From: Pseudomonas sp.
Lineage (GTDB): Bacteria > Pseudomonadota > Gammaproteobacteria > Pseudomonadales > Pseudomonadaceae
Direction: 5' to 3'
Length of the DNA: 64,000 bases
Assembly: GCA_030656145.1 (NCBI GenBank)
Contig: JAUSOF010000067.1
Span: 62,001-126,000, forward strand
The notes beneath the pieces are model-generated. The model was not told where the DNA came from. It did not search any database and saw only the letters and a list, made by a program, of their open reading frames with translations. A program made the position numbers and the translations under genes. Below are positions 1 through 12,831 of this stretch, piece by piece (the first letter of the stretch is position 1; every line of letters begins with the position of its first letter).

Positions 1-1
1 G

Positions 2-1456
2 TTCGCCGATTCCGTGGTGTTGACCACCGGCACCTTCCTCGGCGGACTTATCCACATCGGCATGCAGAACTATTCCGGCGGCCGAGCCGGTGATCCGCCG
101 TCGATCGCCCTGGCTCAGCGCTTGCGTGAGTTACCGCTGCGCGTTGGTCGCCTGAAAACCGGTACGCCACCGCGGATCGACGGTCGTTCGGTAGATTTCT
201 CGGTGATGACCGAGCAGCCAGGCGACACGCCAACGCCGCTGATGTCTTTTCTCGGGCGCGCCGAGCAGCAACCACGCCAGGTCAGCTGCTGGATTACTCA
301 CACCAATGCCCGCACCCATGAAATCATCGCCGCCAACCTCGACCGTTCGCCGATGTACTCCGGGGTGATCGAAGGCGTCGGCCCGCGTTACTGTCCGTCG
401 ATCGAGGACAAGATTCACCGCTTCGCCGACAAGGATAGCCATCAGGTATTTATCGAGCCGGAAGGGCTGACCACTCACGAGCTCTACCCCAACGGCATTT
501 CCACCTCGCTGCCGTTCGACGTGCAATTGCAGCTGGTACGTTCGATTCGCGGCATGGAAAACGCCCACATTGTGCGTCCCGGTTACGCCATCGAGTACGA
601 CTACTTCGATCCGCGTGATTTGAAATACAGCCTCGAAACCAAGGTCATCGCCGGCTTGTTTTTCGCCGGACAGATCAACGGCACCACCGGTTACGAAGAA
701 GCCGGCGCGCAAGGTTTGCTCGCCGGGGCCAACGCCGCGCTGCGCGCCCAGGGCAAGGACAGCTGGTGTCCGCGCCGCGACGAGGCTTACATCGGTGTGT
801 TGGTCGACGACCTGATTACTTTGGGTACTCAGGAGCCGTACCGCATGTTCACCTCGCGGGCCGAATACCGGTTGATCCTGCGCGAAGACAACGCCGATCT
901 GCGCCTGACCGCGAAAGGCCGCGAGCTTGGCTTGGTCGATGACGTCCGCTGGGCGGCGTTCGAAACCAAGCGTGAAGCCATCGAGGTGGAAGAGCAGCGC
1001 CTGAAAAGCACCTGGGTCAGACCCGGCACCCCCCAAGGCGATGCGATTGCCGCGCACTTCGGTACGCCGTTGACCCATGAGTACAACCTGCTCAATCTGC
1101 TGTCGCGCCCGGAGATCGATTACATCGGCCTGACCGGCCTGACAGGCGCGGGTGCAGAAGACCCGCGCGTCGCCGAGCAGGTCGAGATCAAGACCAAGTA
1201 CGCCGGCTACATCGACCGTCAACAGGATGAAATTGCCCGGCTGCGCGCCAGCGAAGACACCAAATTACCGGTGGACATCGATTACAACGGGATTTCCGGG
1301 TTATCCAAGGAAATCCAGCACAAGCTCGGCAACACCCGTCCGGAAACCCTCGGCCAGGCTTCGCGGATTCCAGGTGTTACCCCTGCGGCGATTTCCCTGT
1401 TGCTGATCCATTTGAAGAAACGCGGCGCTGGTCGCCAGTTGGAGCAAAGCGCCTGA
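2..1456 (+). CDS. mnmG: tRNA uridine-5-carboxymethylaminomethyl modification enzyme MnmG (GidA), 5'-truncated by window edge
   Basis: FAD-dependent subunit of the MnmE-MnmG complex that installs the carboxymethylaminomethyl group on wobble uridine 34 of several tRNAs. About 484 C-terminal residues are visible; family members are about 630 residues, so roughly 145 N-terminal residues with the FAD dinucleotide fold lie outside the window. Visible family signatures include [10 protein letters not shown] near the left edge, [13 protein letters not shown], the segment [13 protein letters not shown] and the C-terminal helical MnmE/tRNA-binding domain. Its TGA shares one base with the rsmG start. 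The identification is secure; only the start is missing. Confidence 0.97.
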   Translation, partial: FADSVVLTTGTFLGGLIHIGMQNYSGGRAGDPPSIALAQRLRELPLRVGRLKTGTPPRIDGRSVDFSVMTEQPGDTPTPLMSFLGRAEQQPRQVSCWITHTNARTHEIIAANLDRSPMYSGVIEGVGPRYCPSIEDKIHRFADKDSHQVFIEPEGLTTHELYPNGISTSLPFDVQLQLVRSIRGMENAHIVRPGYAIEYDYFDPRDLKYSLETKVIAGLFFAGQINGTTGYEEAGAQGLLAGANAALRAQGKDSWCPRRDEAYIGVLVDDLITLGTQEPYRMFTSRAEYRLILREDNADLRLTAKGRELGLVDDVRWAAFETKREAIEVEEQRLKSTWVRPGTPQGDAIAAHFGTPLTHEYNLLNLLSRPEIDYIGLTGLTGAGAEDPRVAEQVEIKTKYAGYIDRQQDEIARLRASEDTKLPVDIDYNGISGLSKEIQHKLGNTRPETLGQASRIPGVTPAAISLLLIHLKKRGAGRQLEQSA

Positions 1457-2103
1457 TGTCAGTGGTAACCAGCAAGCACGCCGAAGAACTGGCGCAAGGC
1501 GCTATCGAACTGGGCGTAGAGGTTTCGTCCACACAGCAGGAGCAACTGCTCGCCTACCTGGCGCTGCTGATCAAGTGGAACAAGGCTTACAACCTCACCG
1601 CGGTGCGCAATCCCGATGAAATGGTCTCGCGGCATCTGCTCGACAGCCTGAGTGTGCAGCCGTTCGTCGCAGAGTCTGGGGATAACTGGCTGGACGTTGG
1701 CAGTGGCGGCGGTATGCCGGGTATTCCTCTGGCCATCCTGTTTCCCGAGCGCCAGTTCACCCTGCTCGACTCCAACGGCAAGAAGACTCGTTTTCTGACT
1801 CAGGTGAAGCTGGAGTTGAAACTGGCCAACCTCGAAGTTATCCACAGCCGGGTCGAGGCCTTCAAGCCTGAGCAGGCGTTCAGTGGTATCGTTTCCCGTG
1901 CCTTCAGTAGCCTGGAGGATTTTGCCAACTGGACCCGTCATCTCGGCGATGGTCAGAGCCAATGGCTGGCCATGAAAGGCGTGCATCCGGACGACGAACT
2001 GCAAGCTTTGCCGGCTGACTTCCGCCTGGCAACCACCCATGTGCTCAAGGTTCCCGGTTGCCAAGGTCAGCGCCATCTGCTGATACTGCGCCGCTCGGTC
2101 TAG
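1456..2103 (+). CDS. rsmG: 16S rRNA (guanine527-N7)-methyltransferase RsmG (GidB)
   Basis: SAM-dependent methyltransferase that modifies G527 in the 530 loop of 16S rRNA. The 215-residue length is normal. The SAM-binding motif [13 protein letters not shown] is at residues 79-91, and [11 protein letters not shown] upstream is typical of the family. The ATG overlaps the mnmG stop by one base, so the two genes are probably translationally coupled, as in other origin-proximal gid operons. parA follows 12 bases later. Confidence 0.97.
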   Translation: MSVVTSKHAEELAQGAIELGVEVSSTQQEQLLAYLALLIKWNKAYNLTAVRNPDEMVSRHLLDSLSVQPFVAESGDNWLDVGSGGGMPGIPLAILFPERQFTLLDSNGKKTRFLTQVKLELKLANLEVIHSRVEAFKPEQAFSGIVSRAFSSLEDFANWTRHLGDGQSQWLAMKGVHPDDELQALPADFRLATTHVLKVPGCQGQRHLLILRRSV

Positions 2104-2115
2104 GGGAAACGCAAC

Positions 2116-2904
2116 ATGGCTAAAGTATTCGCAATTGCCAACCAGAAAGGCGGCGTGGGCAAGACCACCACCTGCATCAATCTGGCCGCCTCACTGGTTG
2201 CGACCAAACGCCGGGTGCTGTTGATCGATCTTGATCCCCAGGGCAACGCGACCATGGGCAGTGGTGTGGATAAGCATGCCCTGGAACACTCGATCTACGA
2301 CGTGCTGATCGGCGAGTGCAACCTGGTCGAGGCCATGCAGTATTCCGAGCACGGCGGCTACCAGTTGTTGCCGGCCAACCGTGACCTGACGGCTGCGGAA
2401 GTCAGCCTGCTGGAAATGAAAATGAAGGAAAGTCGCCTGCGCAACGCACTGGCGCCGATCCGCGAGAACTACGACTACATCCTCATCGACTGCCCGCCTG
2501 CGCTATCGATGCTCACGGTCAATGCCCTGGTGGCTGCCGATGGTGTGATCATCCCCATGCAGTGCGAGTATTTCGCCCTGGAAGGCCTGAGTGATCTGAT
2601 CAACAGCATTCAGCGCATCGCACAAATGCTCAATCCTTCGCTTAAAATCGAAGGCCTGCTGCGTACCATGTACGACCCGCGCATCAGCCTGACCAACGAT
2701 GTTTCGGCGCAGCTCAAGGAACATTTTCCCGACACGCTGTACCAAACCGTAATCCCGCGCAACGTGCGCTTGGCCGAGGCCCCCAGCTACGGTATGCCGG
2801 CGCTGGTATACGACAAGAGCTCCCGCGGAGCCATTGCCTACCTGGCCCTGGCCGGGGAACTGGTTCGTCGTCAGCGCGCCCGCCCCCACACCGCAACCGC
2901 ATAA
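2116..2904 (+). CDS. parA: Chromosome partitioning ATPase ParA (Soj)
   Basis: Deviant-Walker-A ATPase that works with ParB and parS to segregate the origin region. At 262 residues it is the short chromosomal type without an N-terminal DNA-binding extension. The deviant Walker A motif KGGVGKTT is at residues 11-18, and the region ending DCPPALSMLT carries the Walker B/switch aspartate. The ATG follows GGGGAAACGCAAC after rsmG. parB follows 10 bases after the stop, giving the conserved rsmG-parA-parB order. Confidence 0.97.
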   Translation: MAKVFAIANQKGGVGKTTTCINLAASLVATKRRVLLIDLDPQGNATMGSGVDKHALEHSIYDVLIGECNLVEAMQYSEHGGYQLLPANRDLTAAEVSLLEMKMKESRLRNALAPIRENYDYILIDCPPALSMLTVNALVAADGVIIPMQCEYFALEGLSDLINSIQRIAQMLNPSLKIEGLLRTMYDPRISLTNDVSAQLKEHFPDTLYQTVIPRNVRLAEAPSYGMPALVYDKSSRGAIAYLALAGELVRRQRARPHTATA

Positions 2905-2914
2905 GGAATTCCGC

Positions 2915-3787
2915 ATGGCCGCCAAGAAACGAGGGCTGGGACGAGGCTTGGACGCCCTGCTGGGCGGCACTACCGTCACTGCTTTGCAGGAAGAAGCCGT
3001 TCAGGCCGACAGCCGCGAGCTGCAATACGTACCCCTGGATCTGATCCAGCGTGGCAAGTACCAACCACGCCGCGACATGGACGCTACCGCGCTCGAGGAG
3101 CTGGCCCAGTCGATCAAGGCTCAGGGTGTGTTGCAGCCGATCGTAGTGCGACCAATTGGCCAGGGCCGTTTTGAAATCGTTGCCGGTGAGCGGCGCTGGC
3201 GTGCCAGTCAGCAGGCTGGTTTGGACAAGATCCCGGCGATGGTGCGCGAGCTGCCCGATGAGGCGGCCATCGCCATGGCGCTGATCGAGAACATCCAGCG
3301 TGAAGACCTCAACCCGATTGACGAGGCCGTCGCCCTGCAACGGCTGCAGCAGGAATTCAATCTGACCCAGCAACAGGTAGCCGATGCCGTGGGTAAATCC
3401 CGCGTGACCATCAGCAATCTGTTGCGTCTGATTGCCCTGCCGGACGAGATCAAGACCCTGCTGTCCCATGGTGATCTGGAAATGGGTCATGCGCGTGCCT
3501 TGCTTGGTCTGCCTGCAGAGCAACAGGTCGAAGGGGCGCGACATGTTGTCGCGCGCGGGCTGACTGTCCGACAAACCGAAGCGTTGGTGCGCCAATGGTT
3601 GAGTGGCAAGGAAAAGACGGCTGAAGTAGTCAAGTCCGATCCCGACATCAGTCGCCTTGAACAGCGCCTGGCAGAGCGCCTGGGTTCGCCGGTGCAAATC
3701 AAGCACGGGCAGAAAGGCAAAGGTCAGTTGGTGATCCGCTACAACTCACTGGATGAATTGCAGGGCGTGCTGGCTCACATTCGCTGA
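2915..3787 (+). CDS. parB: Chromosome partitioning protein ParB (Spo0J)
   Basis: Centromere-binding CTPase that loads on parS sites and spreads along DNA. I chose the ATG at 2915 (N-terminus MAAKKRGLGRGLDALLGG, 290 residues) because this N-terminus is characteristic; the reading frame is open upstream but would run into parA. The CTP-binding arginine patch GERRWRA is at residues 91-97, ENIQRED near 125-131, and the helix-turn-helix that reads parS at about 150-172. A perfect candidate parS lies in cobW at 18334-18347. Confidence 0.96.
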   Translation: MAAKKRGLGRGLDALLGGTTVTALQEEAVQADSRELQYVPLDLIQRGKYQPRRDMDATALEELAQSIKAQGVLQPIVVRPIGQGRFEIVAGERRWRASQQAGLDKIPAMVRELPDEAAIAMALIENIQREDLNPIDEAVALQRLQQEFNLTQQQVADAVGKSRVTISNLLRLIALPDEIKTLLSHGDLEMGHARALLGLPAEQQVEGARHVVARGLTVRQTEALVRQWLSGKEKTAEVVKSDPDISRLEQRLAERLGSPVQIKHGQKGKGQLVIRYNSLDELQGVLAHIR

Positions 3788-3832
3788 AACAATTGGCCAT
3801 GTAGTATTGCCGACCCAGGCACTACAGCGAGG

Positions 3833-3861
3833 TTGATCGGGGGAAAGCATGCACCTATACT
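3833..3861 (+). promoter_or_regulatory. Sigma70-type promoter of the atp operon
   Basis: TTGATC (3833-3838) and TATACT (3856-3861) are separated by exactly 17 bases, in the gap between parB and the first atp gene. This would start transcription near 3868, which rules out the ATG at 3849 as the atpI start. Confidence 0.7.
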
Positions 3862-3926
3862 CCCCGCGCTGTTTTGTAAGCTTCAAGTTGATTAATGTTT
3901 GCAGCTTGAGTCGGGGTGTCGCTGGT

Positions 3927-4316
3927 TTGGCTATTCGCAATAAAACGCCGTTTATCCAGCAACCCGGATTTCCTGTTCTGCTTGTGCAGGCAATTGTCTG
4001 TCTGCTGGTCGCCCTGCTTTTTACTCTAGGCAAGGGCCTGACCGCTGGTTACTCGGCTTTACTGGGCGGCATGATTGCCCTGCTGCCGAATGCGTTTTTT
4101 GCGTACAAAGCCTTTCGTTATTTTGGCGCGCGTTCGACTAGAGATATCGTCCTGTCCATCTGGTCTGGGGCAATGGGTAAATGGATTCTCACAGCAGTGC
4201 TGTTTGCACTGGTGTTTGTGGGCATAAGGCAGTTGGATATTGCGGCGCTATTCGTCGGGTATCTGCTGGCTGTGGCGGCAGCCGCCAGCGCTCCACTACT
4301 GATAAAAAATTTCTGA
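3927..4316 (+). CDS. atpI: F0F1 ATP synthase accessory protein AtpI
   Basis: Small membrane protein that assists c-ring assembly and heads the atp operon. From the TTG at 3927 it has 129 residues, near the usual 126-135, with four hydrophobic segments and the family pattern GYSALLGGMIALLPNAFFAYKAFRYFGAR. The frame is open back to an ATG at 3849, but that codon lies inside the proposed promoter, upstream of the expected transcript start. TTG codons at 3888 and 3906 are alternatives. The exact start is uncertain; the family is clear from the pattern and the position before atpB. Confidence 0.82.
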   Translation: MAIRNKTPFIQQPGFPVLLVQAIVCLLVALLFTLGKGLTAGYSALLGGMIALLPNAFFAYKAFRYFGARSTRDIVLSIWSGAMGKWILTAVLFALVFVGIRQLDIAALFVGYLLAVAAAASAPLLIKNF

Positions 4317-5159
<843 letters not shown>

Positions 5160-5207
5160 TAGCAACTTGACGCCAGTAACCTGTTCAACAAAAACCTTAA
5201 CTTATAA

Positions 5208-5465
<258 letters not shown>

Positions 5466-5558
5466 TCACTTTCCAGTGTGATGCGGGATTCGCCTCAGCG
5501 AATCCCCATAGCTGTGAAATTGACACCGCTCATACGAGATAGCACGAGGTAAATCGCT

Positions 5559-6029
5559 GTGAACATAAACCTGACCCTGTTCGGTCAAACGATTTCCTTC
5601 GCTATTTTCGTCTGGTTTTGCATGAAGTTCGTATGGCCGCCGCTGACCAGCGCCATGCAAGAACGCCAGAAGAAAATCGCCGAAGGTCTGGATGCTGCAG
5701 GACGCGCTGAGCGTGATCTGCATCTTGCCCAGGAACGCGCTGCTCAATTACTGCGTGAAAGTAAAGAGCAGGCCAGCGCAATCATCGACCGCGCGAACAA
5801 AACCGCCAATTCGATCGTTGAAGAAGCCAAGACCCAGGCCCGCACTGAAGGCGAGAAGTTGATTGCCGGTGCTAAAGTTGAAATCGACCTGGAAGTGAAC
5901 CGTGCCAAGGATCAACTGCGTGCCCAAGTAGCGGTTCTCGCCGTTGCCGGTGCCGAGAAGATTCTCGAGTCTTCGATAGACGGCGCAGCACACAATGATT
6001 TGGTCGCAAAACTGGCCTCACAACTCTAA
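5559..6029 (+). CDS. atpF: ATP synthase F0 subunit b
   Basis: Peripheral stalk subunit linking F0 to F1. The 156-residue product has one N-terminal membrane helix ([20 protein letters not shown]) followed by a long charged, alanine-rich coiled coil. The start is GTG at 5559, preceded by CACGAGGT. Length and domain plan are normal. atpH follows 12 bases later. Confidence 0.96.
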   Translation: MNINLTLFGQTISFAIFVWFCMKFVWPPLTSAMQERQKKIAEGLDAAGRAERDLHLAQERAAQLLRESKEQASAIIDRANKTANSIVEEAKTQARTEGEKLIAGAKVEIDLEVNRAKDQLRAQVAVLAVAGAEKILESSIDGAAHNDLVAKLASQL

Positions 6030-6041
6030 GCGAGGCAAGCG

Positions 6042-6578
6042 ATGATCAATACCATTACGCTTGGTCGGCCTTACGCAAAAGCCGCTTTTGAGTTCGCCAG
6101 CAGCGCCGGTCAGGCTGATGCCTGGTTGGCCATGCTGTGCTTTTCCGCTGCCGCCGTGCAGACCCCGGAAGTGGCACAGCAACTGGGAAATCCCGCGTTG
6201 ACCAGCGAACAGAAAGTTCAAATGCTGGCACAGGTCTGCAGTGGCAATGTCGATGACACGTTCATCAGCTTCCTCTCTGTCCTGAGCAGCAATGATCGTC
6301 TGTCGCTGCTTCCGGTCGTACTTGAGCAATTCACCGTTTTGAAAGCCGAAGCTGAAAGCACCCTCGACGTTGAGGTGCAAACAGCATTCGAGCTCAGCGC
6401 GGAACAACTACAAACCCTGGCTGCCGCGCTTTCCAAGCGGCTTGCTCGAACTGTCCAACCTAAGCCGGTTGTCAATGCTGCCCTTATTGGCGGCCTGTTG
6501 ATCCGCGCAGGTGACCTGGTCATCGACAGTTCGGTACGCGGCAAATTGAACAAGCTGGCCGAAGCGTTGAAATCCTGA
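6042..6578 (+). CDS. atpH: ATP synthase F1 subunit delta
   Basis: Caps the F1 alpha subunits and joins them to the b stalk. The 178-residue length is normal for the family. It starts with the characteristic RPYAKAAFEFA and ends with a domain containing GGLLIRAGDLVIDSSVRGKLNKL. It sits between atpF and atpA with short gaps, as in other bacterial atp operons. Confidence 0.96.
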   Translation: MINTITLGRPYAKAAFEFASSAGQADAWLAMLCFSAAAVQTPEVAQQLGNPALTSEQKVQMLAQVCSGNVDDTFISFLSVLSSNDRLSLLPVVLEQFTVLKAEAESTLDVEVQTAFELSAEQLQTLAAALSKRLARTVQPKPVVNAALIGGLLIRAGDLVIDSSVRGKLNKLAEALKS

Positions 6579-6593
6579 TTTGAGGGAACTGGC

Positions 6594-8138
6594 ATGCAGC
6601 AACTGAATCCTTCCGAAATTAGCGAAATCATCAAGCAGCGCATTGGCGCGCTGGATGTGACCGCTCAAGCCCGTAATGAAGGCACCATCGTCAGCGTTTC
6701 CGACGGTATCGTGCGCATTTACGGCCTCGCCGACGTAATGTACGGCGAGATGATCGAATTCCCTGGTGGCGTTTTCGGTATGGCACTGAACCTGGAGCAA
6801 GACTCCGTCGGTGCAGTAGTACTGGGCGCGTACACCACGCTCGCCGAAGGCATGAGCGCCAAGTGCACCGGCCGCATCCTCGAAGTACCGGTTGGTCCGG
6901 AACTGCTTGGTCGCGTCGTCGATGCCCTGGGTAACCCGGTTGACGGCAAAGGCCCGCTGAACAACGTCGCCACCGACGCGGTTGAGAAGGTTGCGCCGGG
7001 TGTGATCTGGCGTAAGTCGGTCGACCAGCCGGTGCAAACCGGTTACAAGTCGGTCGATGCCATGATCCCGGTAGGCCGTGGCCAGCGCGAGCTGATCATT
7101 GGTGACCGTCAGATCGGCAAGACTGCTCTGGCAATCGACGCCATCATCAACCAGAAGAACAGCGGCATTAAGTGCGTCTACGTAGCCATTGGTCAGAAGC
7201 AATCGACCATCGCCAACGTGGTGCGCAAGCTGGAAGAAAACGGTGCGCTGGCTAACACCATCGTGGTTGCTGCTTCCGCTTCCGAATCCGCTGCGCTGCA
7301 GTTCATTGCACCGTACGCCGGTTGCACCATGGGCGAATACTTCCGCGATCGCGGCGAAGACGCGCTGATCGTGTATGACGATTTGTCCAAGCAAGCAGTG
7401 GCTTACCGCCAGATTTCCCTGCTGCTGCGCCGTCCGCCAGGCCGTGAAGCCTACCCGGGCGACGTGTTCTATCTCCACAGCCGTCTGCTGGAGCGCGCAT
7501 CGCGTGTATCCGAAGAGTACGTTGAGAAGTTCACCAACGGCGCTGTGAAAGGTAAAACCGGTTCCCTGACCGCTCTGCCGATCATCGAAACTCAAGGTGG
7601 CGACGTTTCCGCGTTCGTTCCGACCAACGTGATTTCCATCACCGACGGTCAGATCTTCCTGGAATCCTCGATGTTCAACTCGGGCATCCGTCCTGCAGTG
7701 AACGCCGGTATTTCGGTATCCCGCGTAGGTGGTGCTGCTCAGACCAAGATCATCAAGAAGCTTTCCGGTGGTATCCGTACCGCTCTGGCTCAGTACCGTG
7801 AACTGGCCGCATTCGCCCAGTTTGCTTCTGACCTGGACGAAGCCACCCGCAAGCAGCTTGAGCACGGTCAGCGCGTTACCGAGCTGATGAAGCAAAAGCA
7901 GTATGCGCCGATGTCCATCGCCGACATGTCGGTGTCCCTGTATGCCGCCGAGCGTGGCTTCCTGCAGGACGTGGACGTGAAGAAAGTGGGTGCCTTTGAA
8001 GCAGCGGTGCTTGCCTACTTCAACCGTGATCACGCCGATCTGATGGCGAAGATCAACGAGAAGGGTGACTTCAACGACGAGATCGATTCGGGCCTCAAAG
8101 CCGGGATCGAGAAGTTCAAAGCCACCCAAACCTGGTAA
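6594..8138 (+). CDS. atpA: ATP synthase F1 subunit alpha
   Basis: Non-catalytic nucleotide-binding subunit of the F1 hexamer; 514 residues, as expected. The Walker A motif GDRQIGKT is at residues 170-177, [16 protein letters not shown] is the Walker B region, and [23 protein letters not shown] is the family signature block. The last 50 bases before atpG carry a GC-rich inverted repeat (GCGGGGGC/GCCCCCGC). Confidence 0.98.
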   Translation: MQQLNPSEISEIIKQRIGALDVTAQARNEGTIVSVSDGIVRIYGLADVMYGEMIEFPGGVFGMALNLEQDSVGAVVLGAYTTLAEGMSAKCTGRILEVPVGPELLGRVVDALGNPVDGKGPLNNVATDAVEKVAPGVIWRKSVDQPVQTGYKSVDAMIPVGRGQRELIIGDRQIGKTALAIDAIINQKNSGIKCVYVAIGQKQSTIANVVRKLEENGALANTIVVAASASESAALQFIAPYAGCTMGEYFRDRGEDALIVYDDLSKQAVAYRQISLLLRRPPGREAYPGDVFYLHSRLLERASRVSEEYVEKFTNGAVKGKTGSLTALPIIETQGGDVSAFVPTNVISITDGQIFLESSMFNSGIRPAVNAGISVSRVGGAAQTKIIKKLSGGIRTALAQYRELAAFAQFASDLDEATRKQLEHGQRVTELMKQKQYAPMSIADMSVSLYAAERGFLQDVDVKKVGAFEAAVLAYFNRDHADLMAKINEKGDFNDEIDSGLKAGIEKFKATQTW

Positions 8139-8188
8139 CCGCAGCGGGGGCTTAGACGCCCCCGCCTGCTTGAACCAAAAGGTGTGAA

Positions 8189-10458
<2,270 letters not shown>

Positions 10459-10463
10459 TCGGT

Positions 10464-10481
10464 GCGCCCGGTAACGGGCGC
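10464..10481 (+). other. GNRA-capped hairpin in the atpD-atpC spacer
   Basis: Perfect 7-bp stem GCGCCCG/CGGGCGC closed by the tetraloop GTAA, starting 5 bases after the atpD stop. No T-run follows, so it is not a classical terminator; it may slow 3' exonucleases or tune atpC expression. The rest of the 166-base spacer (10482-10624) shows no further gene. Confidence 0.55.
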
Positions 10482-10624
10482 TCACGGTCTGGTTGAACGC
10501 CAGCGAGTGAAGGCTAGGCAAGCTGAGGTCAGGCGAGAAAGCGTTGTTTACTTTTTTAGCCTGGTTTCAACGATTGCATAGTCGAACGTAGCAGCGTTCA
10601 GATGATCGATACGTGAGGTTAGAT

Positions 10625-11050
10625 ATGGCCATGACAGTCCATTGCGATATCGTCAGCGCTGAGGGGCAAATCTTCTCCGGCCTGGTGGAAATGGTGATTG
10701 CACACGGCAACTTGGGCGACCTGGGTATTGCACCCGGCCACGCGCCTCTGTTGACCGATCTCAAGCCAGGCCCGATTCGCTTGATCAAGCAGGGTGGCGA
10801 GGCCGAGGTTTACTACATCTCCGGTGGCTTCCTGGAAGTACAACCGAATGTGGTAAAAGTGCTCGCCGATACCGTGCAGCGTGCTGCCGATATTGACGAA
10901 GCTGCCGCACAGGAAGCCCTCAAGGCTGCCGAGCGTGCACTGCACGAGAAGGGCGCGGAGTTCGACTACGGTTCCGCCGCCGCTCACCTGGCTGAGGTCG
11001 CAGCTCAACTGCGTACCGTCCAGCAGTTGCGCAAGAAGTTCGGCGGTTAA
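10625..11050 (+). CDS. atpC: ATP synthase F1 subunit epsilon
   Basis: Rotor subunit that regulates ATP hydrolysis. The ATG at 10625 gives [19 protein letters not shown] (141 residues), matching the family N-terminus, and GTGAGG at 10613-10618 serves as ribosome-binding site; a GTG at 10613 would overlap that site. The N-terminal beta-sandwich contains [19 protein letters not shown], and the helical C-terminus ends [12 protein letters not shown]. Last gene of the atp operon, followed by a strong terminator. Confidence 0.96.
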   Translation: MAMTVHCDIVSAEGQIFSGLVEMVIAHGNLGDLGIAPGHAPLLTDLKPGPIRLIKQGGEAEVYYISGGFLEVQPNVVKVLADTVQRAADIDEAAAQEALKAAERALHEKGAEFDYGSAAAHLAEVAAQLRTVQQLRKKFGG

Positions 11051-11075
11051 GTCACCGGCTTCATTGTGTGTAAGT

Positions 11076-11106
11076 AAAAGGGTAGCCTTGGCTACCCTTT
11101 TTCTTT
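11076..11106 (+). terminator. Rho-independent terminator of the atp operon
   Basis: Complementary arms AAAAGGGTAGCC (11076-11087) and GGCTACCCTTTT (11090-11101), followed by TCTTT. It lies 25 bases after the atpC stop. Confidence 0.9.
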
Positions 11107-11131
11107 GTCCGCAGTTTTTGTCCGGCATGCT

Positions 11132-11189
11132 GTAGGGTGCGCCGTGCGCACCGGTCCAGCTGTTTGATGGTGCGCACGGCGCATCCTAC
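11132..11189. repeat. Interspersed palindromic repeat, GTAGGGTGCGCC family
   Basis: Arms GTAGGGTGCGCCGTGCGCAC.. (from 11132) and ..GTGCGCACGGCGCATCCTAC (to 11189) are complementary over 21 bases with one mismatch, around a 16-base centre. It lies between the atp terminator and glmU. Related copies recur throughout the window. Confidence 0.8.
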
Positions 11190-11255
11190 GGGGATGCCGC
11201 ATATTCGCAATCGTTTAACCCCGGGCCGGTTCCCGGGTTGTTCAGGATACCTACC

Positions 11256-12614
11256 ATGTCGCTCGATATCGTTATTCTCGCCGCCGGCCAAGGCACCCGC
11301 ATGCGTTCGGCACTGCCCAAGGTACTGCACCCGGTTGCTGGCAAATCCATGCTTGGCCATGTGATCGACACCGCCCGCCAGCTCAAGCCCCAGGGCATTC
11401 ATGTGGTGATCGGCCATGGTGCAGAGTTGGTTCGCGAGCGTCTGGCGGCCGATGACCTGAACTTTGTACTGCAAAGCGAGCAACTGGGCACCGGCCATGC
11501 CGTGGCTCAGGCCTTGCCGATGTTGAGCGCTGAGCGGGTGCTGATTCTCTATGGCGATGTGCCGCTGATCGAAGTGGAAACCCTGCAACGCCTGCTGCTC
11601 AAGGTCAGCGAGCAGCAGCTCGGCCTGCTGACGGTCAACCTCAATGACCCGACCGGCTATGGCCGCATCGTTCGCGATGATAATGGCGTGGTGCAGGCTA
11701 TTGTCGAGCACAAGGATGCCAGCCTCGAGCAACGGCTGATCAGCGAAGGCAATACCGGCATCCTCGCCGTGCCCGGCACGCGTCTGGGCGACTGGCTCGG
11801 TCGGCTCTCCAACAGCAACGTCCAGGGCGAGTACTACCTGACCGACGTGATCGCCATGGCGGTGGCCGACGGTCTGGTGGTGGCCACCGAACAGGCCACC
11901 GACGAGATGGAAGTGCTGGGCGCCAATGACCGTATTCAGCTTTCGCAGCTTGAACGGCATTATCAGTACCGTGCGGCGCGACGTTTGATGGTGCAGGGCG
12001 TGACCCTGATCGACCCGGCCCGCTTCGACCTGCGTGGTCAGGTGACGGTGGGGCGCGATGTATCGATCGATATCAACGTGATCCTCGAAGGTCAGGTGGT
12101 GATCGAGGATGGCGTACAGATCGGCCCTAACTGTGTGATCAAAAACAGCACCCTGCGCCAAGGCGCGATCATCAAAGCCAATAGCCATCTGGAAGGTGCC
12201 GAAGTGGGCGAGGGTGCCGATTGTGGCCCGTTCGCCCGGCTGCGCCCGGGTTCACTGCTGGGGGCCGGGGCCCATGTGGGTAACTTCGTGGAACTGAAGA
12301 ATGCCACGTTGGGCGAGGGCGCCAAGGCCGGCCACCTGAGCTACCTGGGTGATGCCGAGATCGGTGCCCGAACCAATATTGGCGCTGGCACCATCACCTG
12401 CAACTACGATGGCGCCAACAAGTTCAAGACTGTACTGGGCGAGGACGTGTTTATTGGCTCCAACAGCGCCCTGGTGGCACCAGTGACCCTGGGCGATCGC
12501 GCCACCACCGGCGCCGGTTCGGTAATTACCGGTGACGTGCCGGCCAACACCCTGGCCGTGGGCCGCGCCAAGCAGCGCAATATCGAAGGCTGGAAGCGCC
12601 CGACCAAGAAGTGA
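11256..12614 (+). CDS. glmU: Bifunctional UDP-N-acetylglucosamine pyrophosphorylase / glucosamine-1-phosphate N-acetyltransferase GlmU
   Basis: Acetylates glucosamine-1-phosphate and couples it to UTP to give UDP-GlcNAc for peptidoglycan and LPS. The ATG at 11256 gives [16 protein letters not shown] (452 residues). The N-terminal uridyltransferase domain carries [19 protein letters not shown]; from about residue 250 the protein is a left-handed beta-helix of hexapeptide repeats, with [24 protein letters not shown] near the acetyltransferase site. With glmS at 13.6 kb it supplies the amino-sugar pathway. Confidence 0.97.
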   Translation: MSLDIVILAAGQGTRMRSALPKVLHPVAGKSMLGHVIDTARQLKPQGIHVVIGHGAELVRERLAADDLNFVLQSEQLGTGHAVAQALPMLSAERVLILYGDVPLIEVETLQRLLLKVSEQQLGLLTVNLNDPTGYGRIVRDDNGVVQAIVEHKDASLEQRLISEGNTGILAVPGTRLGDWLGRLSNSNVQGEYYLTDVIAMAVADGLVVATEQATDEMEVLGANDRIQLSQLERHYQYRAARRLMVQGVTLIDPARFDLRGQVTVGRDVSIDINVILEGQVVIEDGVQIGPNCVIKNSTLRQGAIIKANSHLEGAEVGEGADCGPFARLRPGSLLGAGAHVGNFVELKNATLGEGAKAGHLSYLGDAEIGARTNIGAGTITCNYDGANKFKTVLGEDVFIGSNSALVAPVTLGDRATTGAGSVITGDVPANTLAVGRAKQRNIEGWKRPTKK

Positions 12615-12623
12615 AGCAACTCC

Positions 12624-12723
12624 GTAGGATGGGTCGGGCCGCGTAGGTTGAGCGCAGCGATACCCATGCTGCCAATCGATGGGTTGCGCTTGCGGCTAAC
12701 CTGCGCGGCCCGACCCATCCTAC
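12624..12723. repeat. 100-bp palindromic repeat (GTAGGATGGGTCGGG arms)
   Basis: Perfect 20-base arms at 12624-12643 and 12704-12723 (GTAGGATGGGTCGGGCCGCG and its complement) around a 60-base centre. The centre carries GTAGGTTGAGCGCAGCGATA, a phrase that recurs near 26250 and 49245. It lies directly after glmU. Confidence 0.8.
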
Positions 12724-12736
12724 GACCCGATGCTAG

Positions 12737-12757
12737 AGGCGGCCCCGGCCGCCTTTT
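12737..12757 (+). terminator. GC-rich terminator after glmU
   Basis: GGCGGCC/GGCCGCC stem (12738-12744 with 12747-12753) followed by TTTT. It separates glmU from the glmR promoter region. Confidence 0.7.
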
Positions 12758-12812
12758 GTCGTTTTCAGGCTTGACTCGAAAGCTTCATTAGGTTTTGATT
12801 CGCGTCATTATC

Positions 12813-12825
12813 TTTCGAATCGAAA
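12813..12825 (+). promoter_or_regulatory. Candidate operator upstream of the DeoR-family gene
   Basis: TTTCG-AAT-CGAAA inverted repeat seven bases before the ATG at 12832. A TTGACT hexamer at 12771-12776, with TTTGAT 17 bases downstream, may be the promoter. DeoR-family proteins often bind such sequences near their own genes, so autoregulation is a reasonable inference. Confidence 0.45.
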
Positions 12826-12831
12826 CTTAGC

